From contig NC_062990.1 in the NCBI RefSeq assembly GCF_023078275.1, positions 6,959,549 through 7,023,548 of the forward strand: a stretch of 64,000 bases of DNA, in the 5' to 3' direction. Position 1 is the stretch's first letter; each line of letters starts with the position of its first letter. The notes beneath the pieces were generated by a model. That model had not been told where the DNA came from. It made no database searches and saw only the letters and a list, made by a program, of their open reading frames with translations. This DNA is from Leguminivora glycinivorella (taxonomy: Eukaryota > Arthropoda > Insecta > Lepidoptera > Tortricidae). The position numbers and the translations under genes were made by a program. Positions 63,711 to 64,000 of the stretch are shown here, one piece after another.

Positions 63711-64000
63711 CACCCCAAGCGGCTCGCTGAGCCGCGAAAACCACGTTCTTACTGCTACTGTAAAAGCCCGTAGTACGGCAAAACCTAGGTTTTATCGGTA
63801 AAAGCAGATCCGTCGGTTATAAACAGTCTAAAGACCAATTGGCGACTTTAGATCACTTATTCGAGACCTTCTAAATCTTATTAGGCGTTCTAGATCGATC
63901 ACTAACCTGGGAATAGAGTGCAATCATCAGGCATGACAGAAAAATCGCGCAACCGACGCATCGAGTTAGAGTCCGGCGCGGGCCTTAGATTACTCTACCA
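63711..64000. other. Spacer to window end
   Basis: Mixed composition; no gene or matched repeat. Confidence 0.4.

Overview
The window looks like intergenic nuclear DNA of an insect, most likely a moth or butterfly. It is AT-rich and I recognise no intact host gene. It is packed with element families typical of Lepidoptera: tRNA-derived SINEs that carry an A/B-box head and end in GTCCCCAATATTTATTTA, Helitrons of the TCCATACTAATATTATAAAT type, GACA-repeat elements starting AACCCCCGACGCAAAAACG, mariner, BEL/Pao and non-LTR debris. The species assignment is inference; the element boundaries below are read from the sequence.

The centrepiece is a 16,215-bp Polinton/Maverick (adintovirus-like, virus-derived self-synthesising transposon) at 29319-45533. 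It has about 97-bp terminal inverted repeats and a 6-bp target duplication, AGTGTC. It sits inside the reverse-transcriptase frame of a 5'-truncated CR1/jockey-type retrotransposon (about 28720-29318 and 45534-46911). Removing the element and one AGTGTC restores the RT frame exactly. Left-half genes run rightward: a small exon candidate, a spliced Ser/Lys-rich gene, a protein-primed family-B DNA polymerase, and a small acidic/basic protein gene with a leader intron. Right-half genes run leftward from the right end: packaging ATPase, conserved YWDDPNELVDRL protein, fibre-like protein, integrase with chromodomain, phospholipase-A2-like virion protein, adenain-type protease, penton, a small basic ORF, double-jelly-roll capsid, and a DnaQ-like protein. 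The two sets converge at about 38.3-38.5 kb. Several right-half genes overlap by a few bases (ATGA, TAATG). Four core genes, and perhaps the small ORF, each carry one single-base frame break.

Left flank (1-28.7 kb): BEL/Pao integrase tail, many hairpin MITEs (several with tRNA B-box-like motifs), a foldback Tc1/mariner-type element with a transposase tail, a hAT-like element with an 8-bp duplication containing a TTA-duplicating CG-rich MITE, SINEs interrupted by other elements, a Helitron with hexamer minisatellites, and a 3-kb palindromic element whose arms each hold about 10 copies of a 100-bp unit.

Right flank (46.9-64 kb): more dispersed repeats, a decayed mariner, two 323-bp elements with 8-bp duplications and a THAP-like start codon region, and a 1.6-kb non-coding LTR element with two 469-bp LTRs. 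Many insertion ages can be ordered by nesting.
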